A program made the position numbers and the translations under genes. From NCBI GenBank assembly GCA_009731375.1, contig BJOX01000180.1:794640-849268 (forward strand): a DNA stretch of 54,629 nucleotides, given 5' to 3'. Below are positions 17,478-32,000 of this stretch, in pieces (position 1 is the stretch's first letter; every line of letters begins with the position of its first letter). The notes below the pieces were generated by a model. The model was not told the origin of the DNA. It ran no database searches and was given only the letters and a program-made list of their open reading frames with translations. This DNA comes from Paulinella micropora (Eukaryota; Cercozoa; Imbricatea; Euglyphida).

Positions 17478-17520
17478 GTCGATCGATCGATCGATCGATC
17501 GATAGATAGAAGATAGATAT

Positions 17521-17580
<60 letters not shown>

Positions 17581-17623
17581 GTCGATCGATCGATCGATCG
17601 ATCGATAGATAGAAGATAGATAT

Positions 17624-17683
<60 letters not shown>

Positions 17684-17726
17684 GTCGATCGATCGATCGA
17701 TCGATCGATAGATAGAAGATAGATAT

Positions 17727-17786
<60 letters not shown>

Positions 17787-17829
17787 GTCGATCGATCGAT
17801 CGATCGATCGATAGATAGAAGATAGATAT

Positions 17830-17889
<60 letters not shown>

Positions 17890-17932
17890 GTCGATCGATC
17901 GATCGATCGATCGATAGATAGAAGATAGATAT

Positions 17933-17995
<63 letters not shown>

Positions 17996-18000
17996 TATAG
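17212..18000. repeat. 103-bp higher-order repeat of GATA and GATC blocks
   Basis: Each unit holds a GATA run, then GGTC and a GATC run, then GATAGATAGAAGATAGATAT. GGTCGATC starts at 17271, 17374, 17477, 17580, 17683, 17786 and 17889, giving a constant 103-base spacing with no visible variation. The left edge is the gap, so more units may be missing. Uniformity implies recent amplification or homogenisation. Confidence 0.95.
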
Positions 18001-18240
<240 letters not shown>

Positions 18241-18544
18241 TGCAGATAGATATGCGAGATATTTGTGTGTTTTTGTGTGAGTGTGTGTGTGTGTGTAAGT
18301 GTAAGGGTAAGTAAGAGAGTAAGTAAGTAAGTAAGTAAGTAAGTAAAGTAAGTAAAGTAATTAAGTAAGTGTAAGTAAGTGTAAGTGTAAGTAAGTAAGT
18401 AAGTGTAAGTAAGTAAGTAAGCAAGTAAGTAAGTAAAGTAATTAAGTAAGTAAGTGTAAGTAAGTATAAGTGTAAGTAAGTAAGTAAGTGTAAGTAAGTA
18501 AGTAAGCAAGTAAGTTAGTGTGGGTAAGTGTAAATATAAGTAAG

Positions 18545-18579
<35 letters not shown>

Positions 18580-18650
18580 GCAAGTGTAAGTCAGTCAGTA
18601 AGTGAGTGAGTAAGTAAGTAATTAAGTAAGTGTAAATGTAAGTAAGTGTG

Positions 18651-18681
<31 letters not shown>

Positions 18682-18917
18682 GTAAGTGTAAGTCAGTCAG
18701 TAAGTAAGTAAGTAAGTAAGTGTAAGTGTAAGTCAGTCAGTAAGTAAGTAAGTAAGTTAAGTAAGTAAGTGTAAGTAATTGAGAAAGTAAGTAAGCAAGT
18801 AAGTGTGAGTAACTGTAAGTAAGTAAGTAAGTGTAAGTAAGTAAGTTAAGTAAGTAAGTAAGCAAGTAAGTAAGTAAGCAAGTAAGTAAGTAAGTGTAAG
18901 TAAGTAAGTAAGTAATT
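18241..18917. repeat. (TAAG)n array
   Basis: About 620 bases of TAAG/GTAA tetranucleotides carry scattered GTGTAAG and GTCAGTCAG variants. A 58-base block is repeated between about 18360 and 18490. Confidence 0.9.
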
Positions 18918-19563
<646 letters not shown>

Positions 19564-19565
<2 letters not shown>

Positions 19566-19639
19566 AAAGGATAGCAGTCCCCTTGGCGGAGACTATTCCT
19601 ACACGCAAACCAGAAGCATGAATATATATATATATATAT

Positions 19640-19691
<52 letters not shown>

Positions 19692-19813
19692 GAGAGAGAG
19701 AATGTCTACGCCCCTTCTTAAACATGCAGAACAAACTATATATATATATATATATATATACATATATTTTTATATATGACTCCTGGTCAACCCTTCGATC
19801 TTCTTGCAAAAAC

Positions 19814-19879
<66 letters not shown>
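19564..19879. repeat. Short spacers, (TA)n, (GA)n, (GATA)n
   Basis: A 57-base unique spacer, TA and GA tracts, a second unique spacer near 19701-19738, and GATA repeats that flank element S2. No gene is seen. Confidence 0.9.
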
Positions 19880-19882
<3 letters not shown>

Positions 19883-20105
19883 GAGATATCGACTAATGTC
19901 AGAAAAAAGGAGCTTCTGATTTCGTCAACCAAGGAAGTCTGTAAAGTATTGACCCGATGCCCAGCTAAGCCGTGATGTTTGCACGGAAGGGACTGATACA
20001 GGCGATACCAAAGCTCCCTAGTACCAGGCGGGGCCAGGGCTCGTTCCATAAGCGCCCCTTGCAGAACGAGCTCCCACCTCCATTACAGAGGGCCCAGTAA
20101 GCAGA
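19880..20105 (-). mobile_element. Short retroelement family S, copy S2 (5'-truncated)
   Basis: The minus-strand copy has the constant 3' end GATATCTCATC against a GATA array at the left, and is 5'-truncated at CTGCTTACTGGG against another GATA-like stretch at the right. It lacks the upstream 280 bases present in S4. Insertion within one tetranucleotide tract is evident. Confidence 0.8.
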
Positions 20106-20206
20106 TTGATAGATAGATAGATAGATAGATAAATAAATAGATAAAATAGATAGATAGTCTCTGGCATGAGCGTTGTCTGCGTGAATTTTTCCATGTAAAA
20201 AAAGGC

Positions 20207-20257
<51 letters not shown>

Positions 20258-20580
20258 TGACGGATTTCCGACGCTTTTAGTGAGATTTTTATATTCTGTA
20301 GATGTATATACGTACGTACGTACGTATGTATGTATGTCTGTATGTATGTATGTATGCATGTATGTATGTATGTATGTATGTGTGTATGTACGTACAATTT
20401 ACGTATGTGCGTATCTACGTATGTACGCATGTATGTATGTATGTATGTATGTATGTATGTATGTATGTGTGTATGTGTGTATGTATGTATGTATGTATGT
20501 ATGTATGTATGTATGTTTGTATATATGTACGCATGTACGCATGTATATGTATATATATACATATATCTATTTTTATCTAG
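20106..20580. repeat. GATA, TA and TATG tracts
   Basis: GATA-like repeat to about 20156, a 50-base unique stretch, TA repeats, a second unique stretch of about 50 bases, then TATG repeats with TACG variants. No gene is seen. Confidence 0.9.
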
Positions 20581-21957
<1,377 letters not shown>

Positions 21958-22011
21958 GGAAGCAAGGGAAACGACAAACAGGACAACGACAACAACAACG
22001 ACAACGACAAC

Positions 22012-22066
<55 letters not shown>

Positions 22067-22522
22067 ACAATCACCATAACCATCACTACCAACACCACCA
22101 CCACGACAACAACATCATCATCAACAACAACAATAACGACAACAACAATAACGACAACAACAACGACGACGACAACAACAACAACAACGACAACAACGAC
22201 AACAACAACAGCAACAACAACAACAGCAACAACAACAATAACAACAACAACGATGACGATGACGACGACGACGACAACAACAATAACAACAACAACAACA
22301 ACAACAACAACAACGACGACGACGACGACGACTACAACAACAACAACAACAACAACAACAAAAATAACAACAACAACAACGGCGACAACGACGAAAGCGA
22401 CTACGGCAGCGACGACGACGACGACGACGACAACAACAACAACAATAACAACAACGACAACAACAGAATAACACAACGATAACAATGACAAGAACGACGA
22501 CAACAACGACTACAACAACAAC

Positions 22523-22579
<57 letters not shown>

Positions 22580-22615
22580 ACAACAACAACAACAAAGACA
22601 AGGACGACGACGACG

Positions 22616-22660
<45 letters not shown>

Positions 22661-22770
22661 ATGACAAGGACGACGACAAGGACGACGACGACACCAACAA
22701 CAACAACAACAACGACAAGCACAACAACAACAACAACAACAAGGACGACGACAACGACGGCGACAGCAAC
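21958..22770. repeat. (AAC)n / (GAC)n trinucleotide array
   Basis: About 800 bases of AAC with GAC, GAT and AAT islands. Frames are poly-Asn/Asp, poly-Thr or poly-Val and are artefacts. Confidence 0.95.
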
Positions 22771-22988
22771 ATACATACATTCATACATACATACATACAT
22801 ACCTACATACATATATACATATATACATATATACATACGTGCATACATAGATACATACATACATACATATATACATATATACATATTACATACATATATA
22901 CATACATACATACGTGCATACATACATGCATACATACATGCATGCATGCATACATACATGCATGCATGCATGCATGCATGCATGCATG

Positions 22989-23020
<32 letters not shown>

Positions 23021-23207
23021 CATATAGACATGTATACATACATACGTATGTACCTACATAACATGCATACATACATACATACATCATACATACATACATA
23101 CATAGATACATACATACATACATGCATGCATACATACATACATGCATGCATGCATGCATACATACATACATACATACATGACATACATGACATGCATGCA
23201 TAAATAC
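22771..23207. repeat. (CATA)n with CATG blocks
   Basis: CATA tetranucleotides with GCAT islands near 22930-22990 and 23130-23158. No unique sequence is present. Confidence 0.95.
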
Positions 23208-24492
23208 AGACATATTTATTCTTCATTTATTCTTGCTATGTAGAAGGATTGGAAGTCAGTGCTTTTCTTCATACGTACATACATACACTACATACATTGC
23301 ATACATTGCATAGACTGCATACATTACATACATGCATACATACAGACATATTTATTCTTCATTTATTCTTGCTATGTAGAAGGATTGGAAGTCAGTGCTT
23401 TTTTTCATACATACATTGCATACACTACATACATTACAAGCATTGCATAGACTGCATACATACATACATGCATACATACAGACATATTTATTCTTCATTT
23501 ATTCTTGCTATGTAGAAGGATTGGAAGTCAGTGCTTTTCTTCATACATACATACATACATTAACATACATTAACATACATTACGTACATTTCATAGACTG
23601 TATACATTACATACATGCTTACATACAGACATATTTATTCTTCATTTATTCTTGCTATGTAGCAGGGTTGGAAGTCAGTACTTTTCTACATTGCATACAT
23701 TACATACATTACGTACATTGCATAGACTGTATACATTACATACATGCATACATACAGACATACTTATTCTTTATTTATTCTTGCTAATTAGAAGGATTGG
23801 AAGTCAGTGCTTTGCACAAATACAGACATATTTATTCATTATTTATTCTTGCTATGTAGAAAGATTGGAAGTCAGTGCTTTATATAAATACAAACATATT
23901 TATTCTTCATTTATTCTTGCTATGTAGAAGGATTGGAAGTCAGTGCTTTTCTTCATACGTTCATACATACATTACATACATTACATACATTGCATAGACT
24001 GCATACATTACATACATGCATACATACAGACATACTTATTCTTCATTTATTCTTGCTATGTAGAAGGAGTGGAAGTCAGTGCTTTTTTTCATACATACAT
24101 TGCATACACTAATACATTACAAGCATTGCATAGACTGCATACATTACATACATGCATACATACAGACATATTTATTCTTCATTTATTCTTGCTATGTAGA
24201 AGGATTGGAAGTCAGTGCTTTTCTTCATACGTACATACATACATTACATACATTGCATAGACTGCATACATTACATACATGCATACGTACAGACATATTT
24301 ATTCTTCATTTATTCTTGCTATGTAGAAGGATTGGAAGTCAGTGCTTTTCTTCATACATACATACATACACTACATACATTACATACATTGCATAGACTG
24401 CATACATTACATACATGCATACATACAGACATATTTATTCTTCATTTATTCTTGCTATGTAGAAGGATTGGAAGTCAGTGCTTTTTTTTTGG
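23208..24492. repeat. About 136-bp tandem repeat, about eleven units
   Basis: The block CTATGTAGAAGGATTGGAAG then TCAGTGCTT recurs near 23237, 23373, 23510, 23657, 23788, 23855, 23922, 24058, 24194, 24319 and 24459, separated by CATACATTGCATAGACTGCA-containing CATA repeat. Two short units near 23810-23890 lack most of the CATA part. Non-coding by appearance. Confidence 0.9.
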
Positions 24493-25645
<1,153 letters not shown>

Positions 25646-26216
25646 GTAGTACTTCGTTTATATTCTTATTATTATCCTGAAAGGTGTTGGGAGTAGGGGG
25701 AGGGGGGAAATGGAAATTGTATATACCCCCCCACCCCCCCACCCCCCCCCCACACACACACACACGATTTCCGCACCCCTGTCCCCATAAATCATGGTTT
25801 GTGTGAACCAGGAGGAGTTGGGAGCTCGTATTGACAGGTTGGCTAGCCCAGACTCGATCTTGATGTGGATATAATTTTTTTGGAATCTACGCAAATATTT
25901 GCGCGTTAGGGGGTGTCCTGAATGCCAAAAACAAATTTGGGGAATACTTGCCGGTACCTCCGGCAATGAACGTACCCTGTCGACCGGGGGGGGGGGGGGG
26001 GGGGGGCCCCCCCNNNNNNNNNNNNNNNNNNNNNNNNNNNNNNNNNNNNNNNNNNNNNNNNNNNNNNNNNNNNNNNNNNNNNNNNNNNNNNNNNNNNNNN
26101 NNNNNNNNNNNNNNNNNNNNNNNNNNNNNNNNNNGGGGGGGGGGGGGGGGGGGCGGGGGGGCCTCCCCCGGGAATCCAAGCCCTGTAATTGTACGTACCC
26201 GAAGCGAATTTGCCGG
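25646..26216. other. Unique DNA around a G/C-run gap, no gene recognised
   Basis: About 330 bases of non-repetitive DNA hold a CCCCCCAC-rich CA tract near 25727-25765. G and C runs flank 121 N (26014-26134). Frames through the N run are not interpretable. Confidence 0.7.
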
Positions 26217-26620
26217 CACAAAAATGAATGGCTGAGAGTACTCGAAGGCTCCCAAAGTTGTGCCAGAAAGGTTGAGAGGCTGATTTTTTGGTTTTCACAA
26301 CCTCGGGACGCGCTCTAGGTAGTGAACCAGTCTAAAAAGAGATTCACGAAGATTTTGGCAAAGTAGTGCCAAAATGAATGGCTGAGAATGCTCCAAGGCT
26401 CTAAGAGTTGTGGCAGAGGGGCTAAGAGGCTGATTCTTTGTGTTTTTTGCAGGCTTGTCACGAGCTCCTTTTTAGCGATACAGTTGAAATCACGAAATTT
26501 GAATGTAATCACAAGCAGTGCCAAAATGAATGGCTAAAATTGCTCAAGGCTGTAAAAGTTGTGCATGTGAGAATGAGAGGAAAAGCTTTGGGGGAGGGGG
26601 GGGGGGGGGGGGGGGAGGGC
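26217..26620 (+). repeat. Three diverged copies of an about 80-base unit
   Basis: Units starting AAAATGAATGGCTGAGA (26221), AAAATGAATGGCTGAGA (26372) and AAAATGAATGGCTAAAA (26523) share downstream GTTGTG and GAGGCTGATT or similar, spaced 151 bases. Between units two and three, TGTGTTTTTTGCAG resembles a splice acceptor, followed by an open stretch beginning ACHELLFSDTVEITKF. That could be an exon, but no donor or homology supports it. Confidence 0.6.
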
Positions 26621-26671
26621 NNNNNNNNNNNNNNNNNNNNACCATCCTTTCAGGTGTTGGCGCAGCCCCTA

Positions 26672-26708
<37 letters not shown>

Positions 26709-26728
26709 TATTATTATTATTATTATTA

Positions 26729-26796
<68 letters not shown>

Positions 26797-26818
26797 TATT
26801 ATTTATTGTTCTATGCAG
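26621..26818. repeat. 20-N gap and (ATT)n array
   Basis: N at 26621-26640 follows a G run. A 30-base spacer and about 136 bases of ATT repeat follow, ending in TTCTATGCAG, a good splice acceptor. Confidence 0.9.
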
Positions 26819-26856
26819 GTCAAGTGCTGTTGGAAGAGGGCCACGCAAGCTGTCAT

Positions 26857-26857
<1 letters not shown>
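26819..26857 (+). other. Candidate 39-nt microexon between two microsatellites
   Basis: The segment is bounded by TTCTATGCAG on the left and GTCTCTCT on the right, and contains a reading frame QVLLEEGHASCH of ordinary composition, in contrast to flanking ATT and CT repeats. The length is a multiple of three. Inference only: the donor is weak and no partner exon is identified. Confidence 0.25.
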
Positions 26858-26895
<38 letters not shown>

Positions 26896-27390
26896 ATCTC
26901 CCTCTATGCATGTATGGATGTATGTATGTATCCATATATGTATGTATCTATGTGTATGTGTACGGCTACATATATAACGCATACAGGACTTAGAATGATA
27001 GGTAAGAAGTGTCTTTCATGTATGGATGGATGGATAATGTATGGATGTATGTATGTATCCATATATGTATGTATCTATGTGTATGTGTACGGCTACATAT
27101 ATAAGCATACAGGACTTAGAATGATAGGTAAGAAGTGTCTTTCATGTATGGATGGATGGATGGATGTATGTATGTATGAATGGATGGATGGATGGATGGA
27201 TGGATGTATGGATGGATGGATGGATGTATGTATGTATGTATGTATTTTCATCTATCTATCTATATCTATCCATCTATCCATCTATCCATCTATCTATCTA
27301 TCTATCTATATATCTATCTATCTGTCTGTTTATCTATTCATCTATCCATCTATCTATCTATCTAGCTATCTGTCTGTCTATCTGTCTATC
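26858..27390. repeat. CT tract, tandem about 120-bp unit, TATC-like repeat
   Basis: A unit from ATGTATGTATCCATATATG through CAGGACTTAGAATGATAGG and AAGTGTCTTTCATG occurs at about 26919 and 27044. GGAT and TATC tetranucleotides follow. Confidence 0.85.
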
Positions 27391-27743
27391 TAATAATCTA
27401 CCAAGCTACATGTATATTTATGATTGTATGGATGTTTTTACTATGTGTTGCAACCAAGGCTTCTATCTATCTATCTATCTATCTACCTATCTACCTATCT
27501 ATCTATCTATCTATCTATCTATCCATCTATCTATCTATCTATCCATCTACTATCTAGCTGTCTGTCTGTCTATCTGTCTATCGAATAATCTACCAAGCTA
27601 TATGTATATTTATGATTGTATGGAGTTTTTTATTATGTGTGTAAGAAATGTATTGCAACCAAGGAGCTTCTATCTATCTATCTATCTATCCATCTATCCA
27701 TCCATCCATCCATCCATCTACCTATGCATCCATCCATCCATCC

Positions 27744-27779
<36 letters not shown>

Positions 27780-27781
27780 CA
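27391..27781. repeat. TATC array with two copies of an about 85-base spacer
   Basis: The spacer (AATCTACCAAGCTA, TGTATATTTATGATTGTATG, GCAACCAAGG) occurs near 27393 (shorter) and 27577. Two further copies lie on the other side of the LINE array at 36846 and 37119, so the LINEs interrupted this composite array. TATC repeats run to about 27778, ending TATCTCATC. Confidence 0.9.
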
Positions 27782-28640
27782 TCGTTTTGAAGACGCATGC
27801 CCCTTTGACCTCTCCTGGGCTCGCCTCATCGGAACCCGTAATCCCCGCTTAATCTCTTGGGTCATCAATGCAAGCACAAACTCGGTTATTACCCCCGACC
27901 TTAGACGTCTGTGGGGAATCATTCCCAACAACAAGTGTGCCCTCTGTTCTGGTCAAGCACATCTATGCCACATCCTCTCCGGTTGCCATGTTGCCCTCAA
28001 ACAAGGCCGCTATACCTGGCGTCATGACTCTGTGCTCTGCACTATTGAAGCTCCCCTTCAAAAACACATCGAGAGCCATAACAAACGCTCCCCTATAGAC
28101 CAAAATGAATCAAAGTCTATGTTTGTGAAAGAGGGCGAGCAGAAGCCTAAGAGACAGTCATTTCATCGACCATCCCTGCTTGACACTGCAAACGATTGGC
28201 AACTCCAAACCCAATACACCGGTTCTGAGCAAGCCTTTCCTGTCCACATTTGTGTCACTGACCTCCGCCCCGATATCGTTGTCTGGTCACTGTCTACCAA
28301 GATATGTATTCTGATCGAGCTAACGTGCCCGGTCGAGGAAAACATCCTTGACGCACGAGCCTACAAGACCAACCGATACAACAAGCTCAAATCTCAAATC
28401 GAGGACAACGGATGGACCTGCCACCTTCGACCAATCGAATGCGGGGCTCGCGGCATGGTATCGTTCTCTGTTCATCGATGTTTCCGCGCCTTGGGTTTTT
28501 CCCATCCCCAATCCAAATCCCTTTGCTTCAAGCTATCCTCCTGCGTAGCTCGTTGCTCTTTTGCGATTTATCGCTCCTGTGCAGTCAAAAATTGGACTAA
28601 TCTTCCTCTAGTCCGTATTGGTGACTGCATTCCATCATAG
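27782..28640 (+). pseudogene. LINE ORF fragment, knuckle and endonuclease only
   Basis: About 285 C-terminal residues remain open, in frame with the preceding TATC repeat. They keep the CX2CX7HX4C knuckle (CALCSGQAHLCHILSGC), the endonuclease motif RPDIVVW and the acidic residue in LIELTCP. Without a reverse transcriptase this copy cannot be autonomous. Compared with copy A it has several substitutions (for example P for R before ID, and K for G before LKSQ) but no frameshift. The stop TAG at 28638 is shared with copies A and B. Confidence 0.9.
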
Positions 28641-28753
28641 CCGTCCAGTGTTGCATAGCCCGGGCTAGGTCCCTGCGGGGGTTTAGGCCTCATACAATGT
28701 CATCATTGTAGCTTGCGCAAGCTTACGGTGCTCAAAACACTTGGACTAACGGC
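28640..28753 (+). promoter_or_regulatory. Structured 3' UTR of LINE copy 1
   Basis: GCCGTCCAGTGTT at the start pairs with AACACTTGGACTAACGGC at the end, apart from a bulged base and a TTA loop, closing a 114-base domain. Inside are three hairpin-forming palindromes: TAGCCCGGGCTA (28656), CAATGTCATCATTG (28695) and AGCTTGCGCAAGCT (28710). The same structure lies at 32537-32650 and 36429-36542. In R2-type LINEs the 3' UTR RNA fold is what the protein binds; that role is inferred here. Confidence 0.55.
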
Positions 28754-29072
28754 TTCCTTTTCTTTCTCTTCTTCCTTATCCTCCCACTCTCCATTCCTAG
28801 ATTGCCTTTTTCTTCAACGTCCTTCCTCCTCTTCTTTTTCCAGAACACAGTCTACCCGTGATTCCCATCCCGGACACATGCACAGTACACAAATTATTGT
28901 TTGATGTGAAACTGCGTTCCTTTGCAAGGACTACATTCCTTTGCGACATCTCATCCATATGTGACCCCGTCGCGGCGATAAAGCGCGGCAACCAAACCTT
29001 TCTCCTTTTTCTTCTTGGGCTGACAACCCTGGCTTAAACGAAGAGGCTTGCTTCCCCTAAGTTAAGCCGTAA

Positions 29073-32000
29073 GTTACAAAAACTACATGCGAAAACCTAC
29101 CGACGCACCGCTATTCCCTCCGGAGTGGCCGCCGTCACCCTCCCAGTGCGTGCTCTGCACCGCCTGAACCCCCTGGAGAAGATTTTGCTCATGTTCACCC
29201 TTACGAAGACCTTTCGGGCCTCCTCGAAAAGAAGAGCCCAAAAGCGCACGTCCATCCGGACTACAAGTCGCAACCCGGCATTATCAACCTGGATTCCACC
29301 CACTGTGTTGACGCCGAGACATACTCCCATTTCGTCCATCGGACAAGAAGTGCCCCGAAAGAACCAACCGAAAGAAGAAAACGCCTGGTATTGCCATCAA
29401 CACCAAGCGAATGGAAAGGCATTGAAGAAGAACTCCAATCCGCACTCCCTCTCATCCTCCCCTCCTCTCTCATCAAATGCCTGTCATGTGACGAAGCAGT
29501 AGCGAAATTTGAAAGATATCTCTACGACTTCATATCACAACGGGTAACAAAAACACAAGAACAAACTCATGAGCGAAAAAACCGCCACGTAATCCGGCTC
29601 CAAACAGAACTCACGCAGAACCGACAACAAAAACTGATCCAAAAGAGACATCTGCGAGATCTCAAAAGGGCAGGTTCAATTCCAGCTGCTGTTGCAAAAA
29701 GCCTGCAAAAAACTTGGCGAGTATTATTGAAGACCGGTAACCGCCTCCGCCGTCGTCTCAAGGAAGCAACTTTAAGCTCCGCTCAACGACAAGCAAATAC
29801 ACGCTTCCGAACTGACCCTCATAAGTTTGCCAAAAATCTGTTTCATCCCCCCTCAACCCAAACCACTTCCTCCCTATCCAAAGAAGACTGTGATTCCTAC
29901 TTTCCCAACCTATACAAAGACGCTAATCGTGAACAAACCTACGTGCCCTTACCTGAAATGGTTCGCCCACCTCTACCAACTGTCCCCTTTGACCTCAAGC
30001 CACCGTCCTTCTTGGAAACCAAAAGATCTGTGCTCGCTAAGCGTAATGGTGCAGCCCCTGGCAGAGATGGTATTAGCTACCTTGTTTACAAGAGACTTCC
30101 CACCGCTTTATCTTTCTTACACAAACTCATTGTCAAGTGTTGGACAACTGATGTAGCTAACAGCTGGGCCCACGCTGCTATCTCCCTCCTTCATAAGGAC
30201 GGCGATCCACTTCAGGCCTCAAACTATCGTCCGATTGCTCTGACAAACTGCTCGGGTAAGGTATTTTTCTCTTTGTGGTCAAAACGCCTAGAGAGTTTTC
30301 TGCTGGATAACAAATACTTTGACAGAGCAAAACAAAAGGGTTTCCTCCGTAACGTTGCAGGATGCCCCGAACACATTGCTACCACAAAGGCTACCATCAG
30401 AAATGCAAAAGATCACTATCGCCAACTGGTCATAGCATGGATTGACCTACAAAACGCTTTTGGAAGCGTAAATCACAACTTGATCCAGTTCGCTCTCTGG
30501 TGGTACCACGTGCCCCCTATGTTTGCACGCATAATCTTCTTATATTACGAACTCTTAGTAGCCACAATCGAAGGGAAAGAATGGTCATCAGAACCCTTCG
30601 TTTTTGCTGTGGGCGTCTTTCAAGGATGCTGCATCTCTCCTCTCCTTTTCAATATAGTTTTCAATCTACTACTTGACCTCCTATCATCGTTGACCAAAAA
30701 CAACGGTTACCATTTCAAACATAAGACCTCAACGGATGAAGTAATCGTGCACGAAGCTGCCTATGCTGACGATCTCAAACTACACAGCCGATCCACGAAA
30801 CACTGTCAATCGTCCATCAACATGATAGACAAATTTCTGTCATGGACCAGAACAATGGCCGCGAAACCGCCCAAATGCAAAAGCCTTGCTTTCAAATATT
30901 GGACTAAAGCCGACGACCATAAGGGTCTCAAACGATTAATGCCGATTTCGTTCCCACCTTTCGACCCCGCCCTGACTATTACTGGCAAACCAATTAACTT
31001 CATCGCTGACAAGCCTTTCAAAGACCTCGGATGGATTGTCTACCATGACCTCAGCGAAAACGAACAACGAGCAGAAATCCAAAAGAAGTTCATTCTTTCT
31101 ATGCAAGCCATCGATAGCTGCTCGATCAATGGCTTTATGAAACTTTGGCTCTACCAGCACTATGCTGTCCAGTCACTTGCCTGGCCATTTCTCATTTATG
31201 ACCTCTGCTTATCTTTCGCCAAAACCCTTGAGAAAATTGCGACCCGCTTCCTCAAAAAATGGGTCAATATCTACAAAAGAGCTCTGGTCTCCTGCCTTTA
31301 CCGCCCACGCTCGAAATTCGGTCTACAGCTCCAGTCCATCGTCTCTTTTTACCAGCGACTTCAAATCAACCGTGCTCACATGCTGAAGTACTGCCCAGAT
31401 AAACACCTCTCGTCCATCTATGCGATGAACCTGACGAAACACGAAACGTTTCGAACTATCTGGAAACCAGAGCCTGTGCTCGAAAAGCTTGAGGCACAAG
31501 TTGATTTTGAATTCAAACATCGAGGCCAATCCGATCATCTCGGACTTGGCCATGGTCGCTACCCAAAAGAACATTCCATCACAGACCGCAAAGACAGGAT
31601 TTTAGAATTAGCTGCTGAGACAATACTTGAGGCAACCACAGTGCATGACATGGACAAAGCCATGCAAGGGTGCTTTCTTCGTTTTGAAGACGCATGCCCC
31701 TTTGACCTCTCCTGGGCTCGCCTCATCGGAACCCGTAATCCCCGCTTAATCTCTTGGGTCATCAATGCAAGCACAAACTCGGTTATTACCCCCGACCTTA
31801 GACGTCTGTGGGGAATCATTCCCAACAACAAGTGTGCTCTCTGTTCTGGTCAAGCACATTTATGTCACATCCTCTCCGGTTGCCATGTTGCCCTCAAACA
31901 AGGCCGTTATACCTGGCGTCACGACTCTGTGCTCTGCACTATTGAAGCTCCCCTTCAAAAACACATCGAGAGCCATAACAAACGCTCCCGTATAGACGAA

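Larger units (their letters stand above)
27782..28955 (+). mobile_element. LINE copy 1, 5'-truncated
   Basis: This copy begins abruptly at TCGTTTTGAAG, which matches copy A from 31679, so all of the reverse transcriptase and 5' part is missing. The 3' untranslated region is complete and ends TTGCGACATCTCATC, followed directly by the 5' end of copy A. 5' truncation is the usual result of incomplete target-primed reverse transcription. It differs from copies A and B at more sites than they differ from each other, so it is the older or separate insertion. Confidence 0.9.

Noticed and set aside
18241-18917. Telomere-like repeat in the TAAG array
   Set aside because: The unit is the tetranucleotide TAAG with irregular variants, not a known telomere motif such as TTAGGG or TTTAGGG.
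28956-29073. HDV-like self-cleaving ribozyme at the LINE 5' end, as in R2
   Set aside because: Short GC stems (CGCGGC, GCGCGG; GGCTT/AAGCC) are present but I could not fit the nested double pseudoknot. A descriptor search (for example RNArobo or RNABOB) would decide.
29125-29502. 125-codon frame overlapping the LINE ORF start, and other 60-90 codon frames inside the LINEs
   Set aside because: They are in shifted phases of the conserved ORF, have no domain, and are best explained as shadows of the real coding frame.
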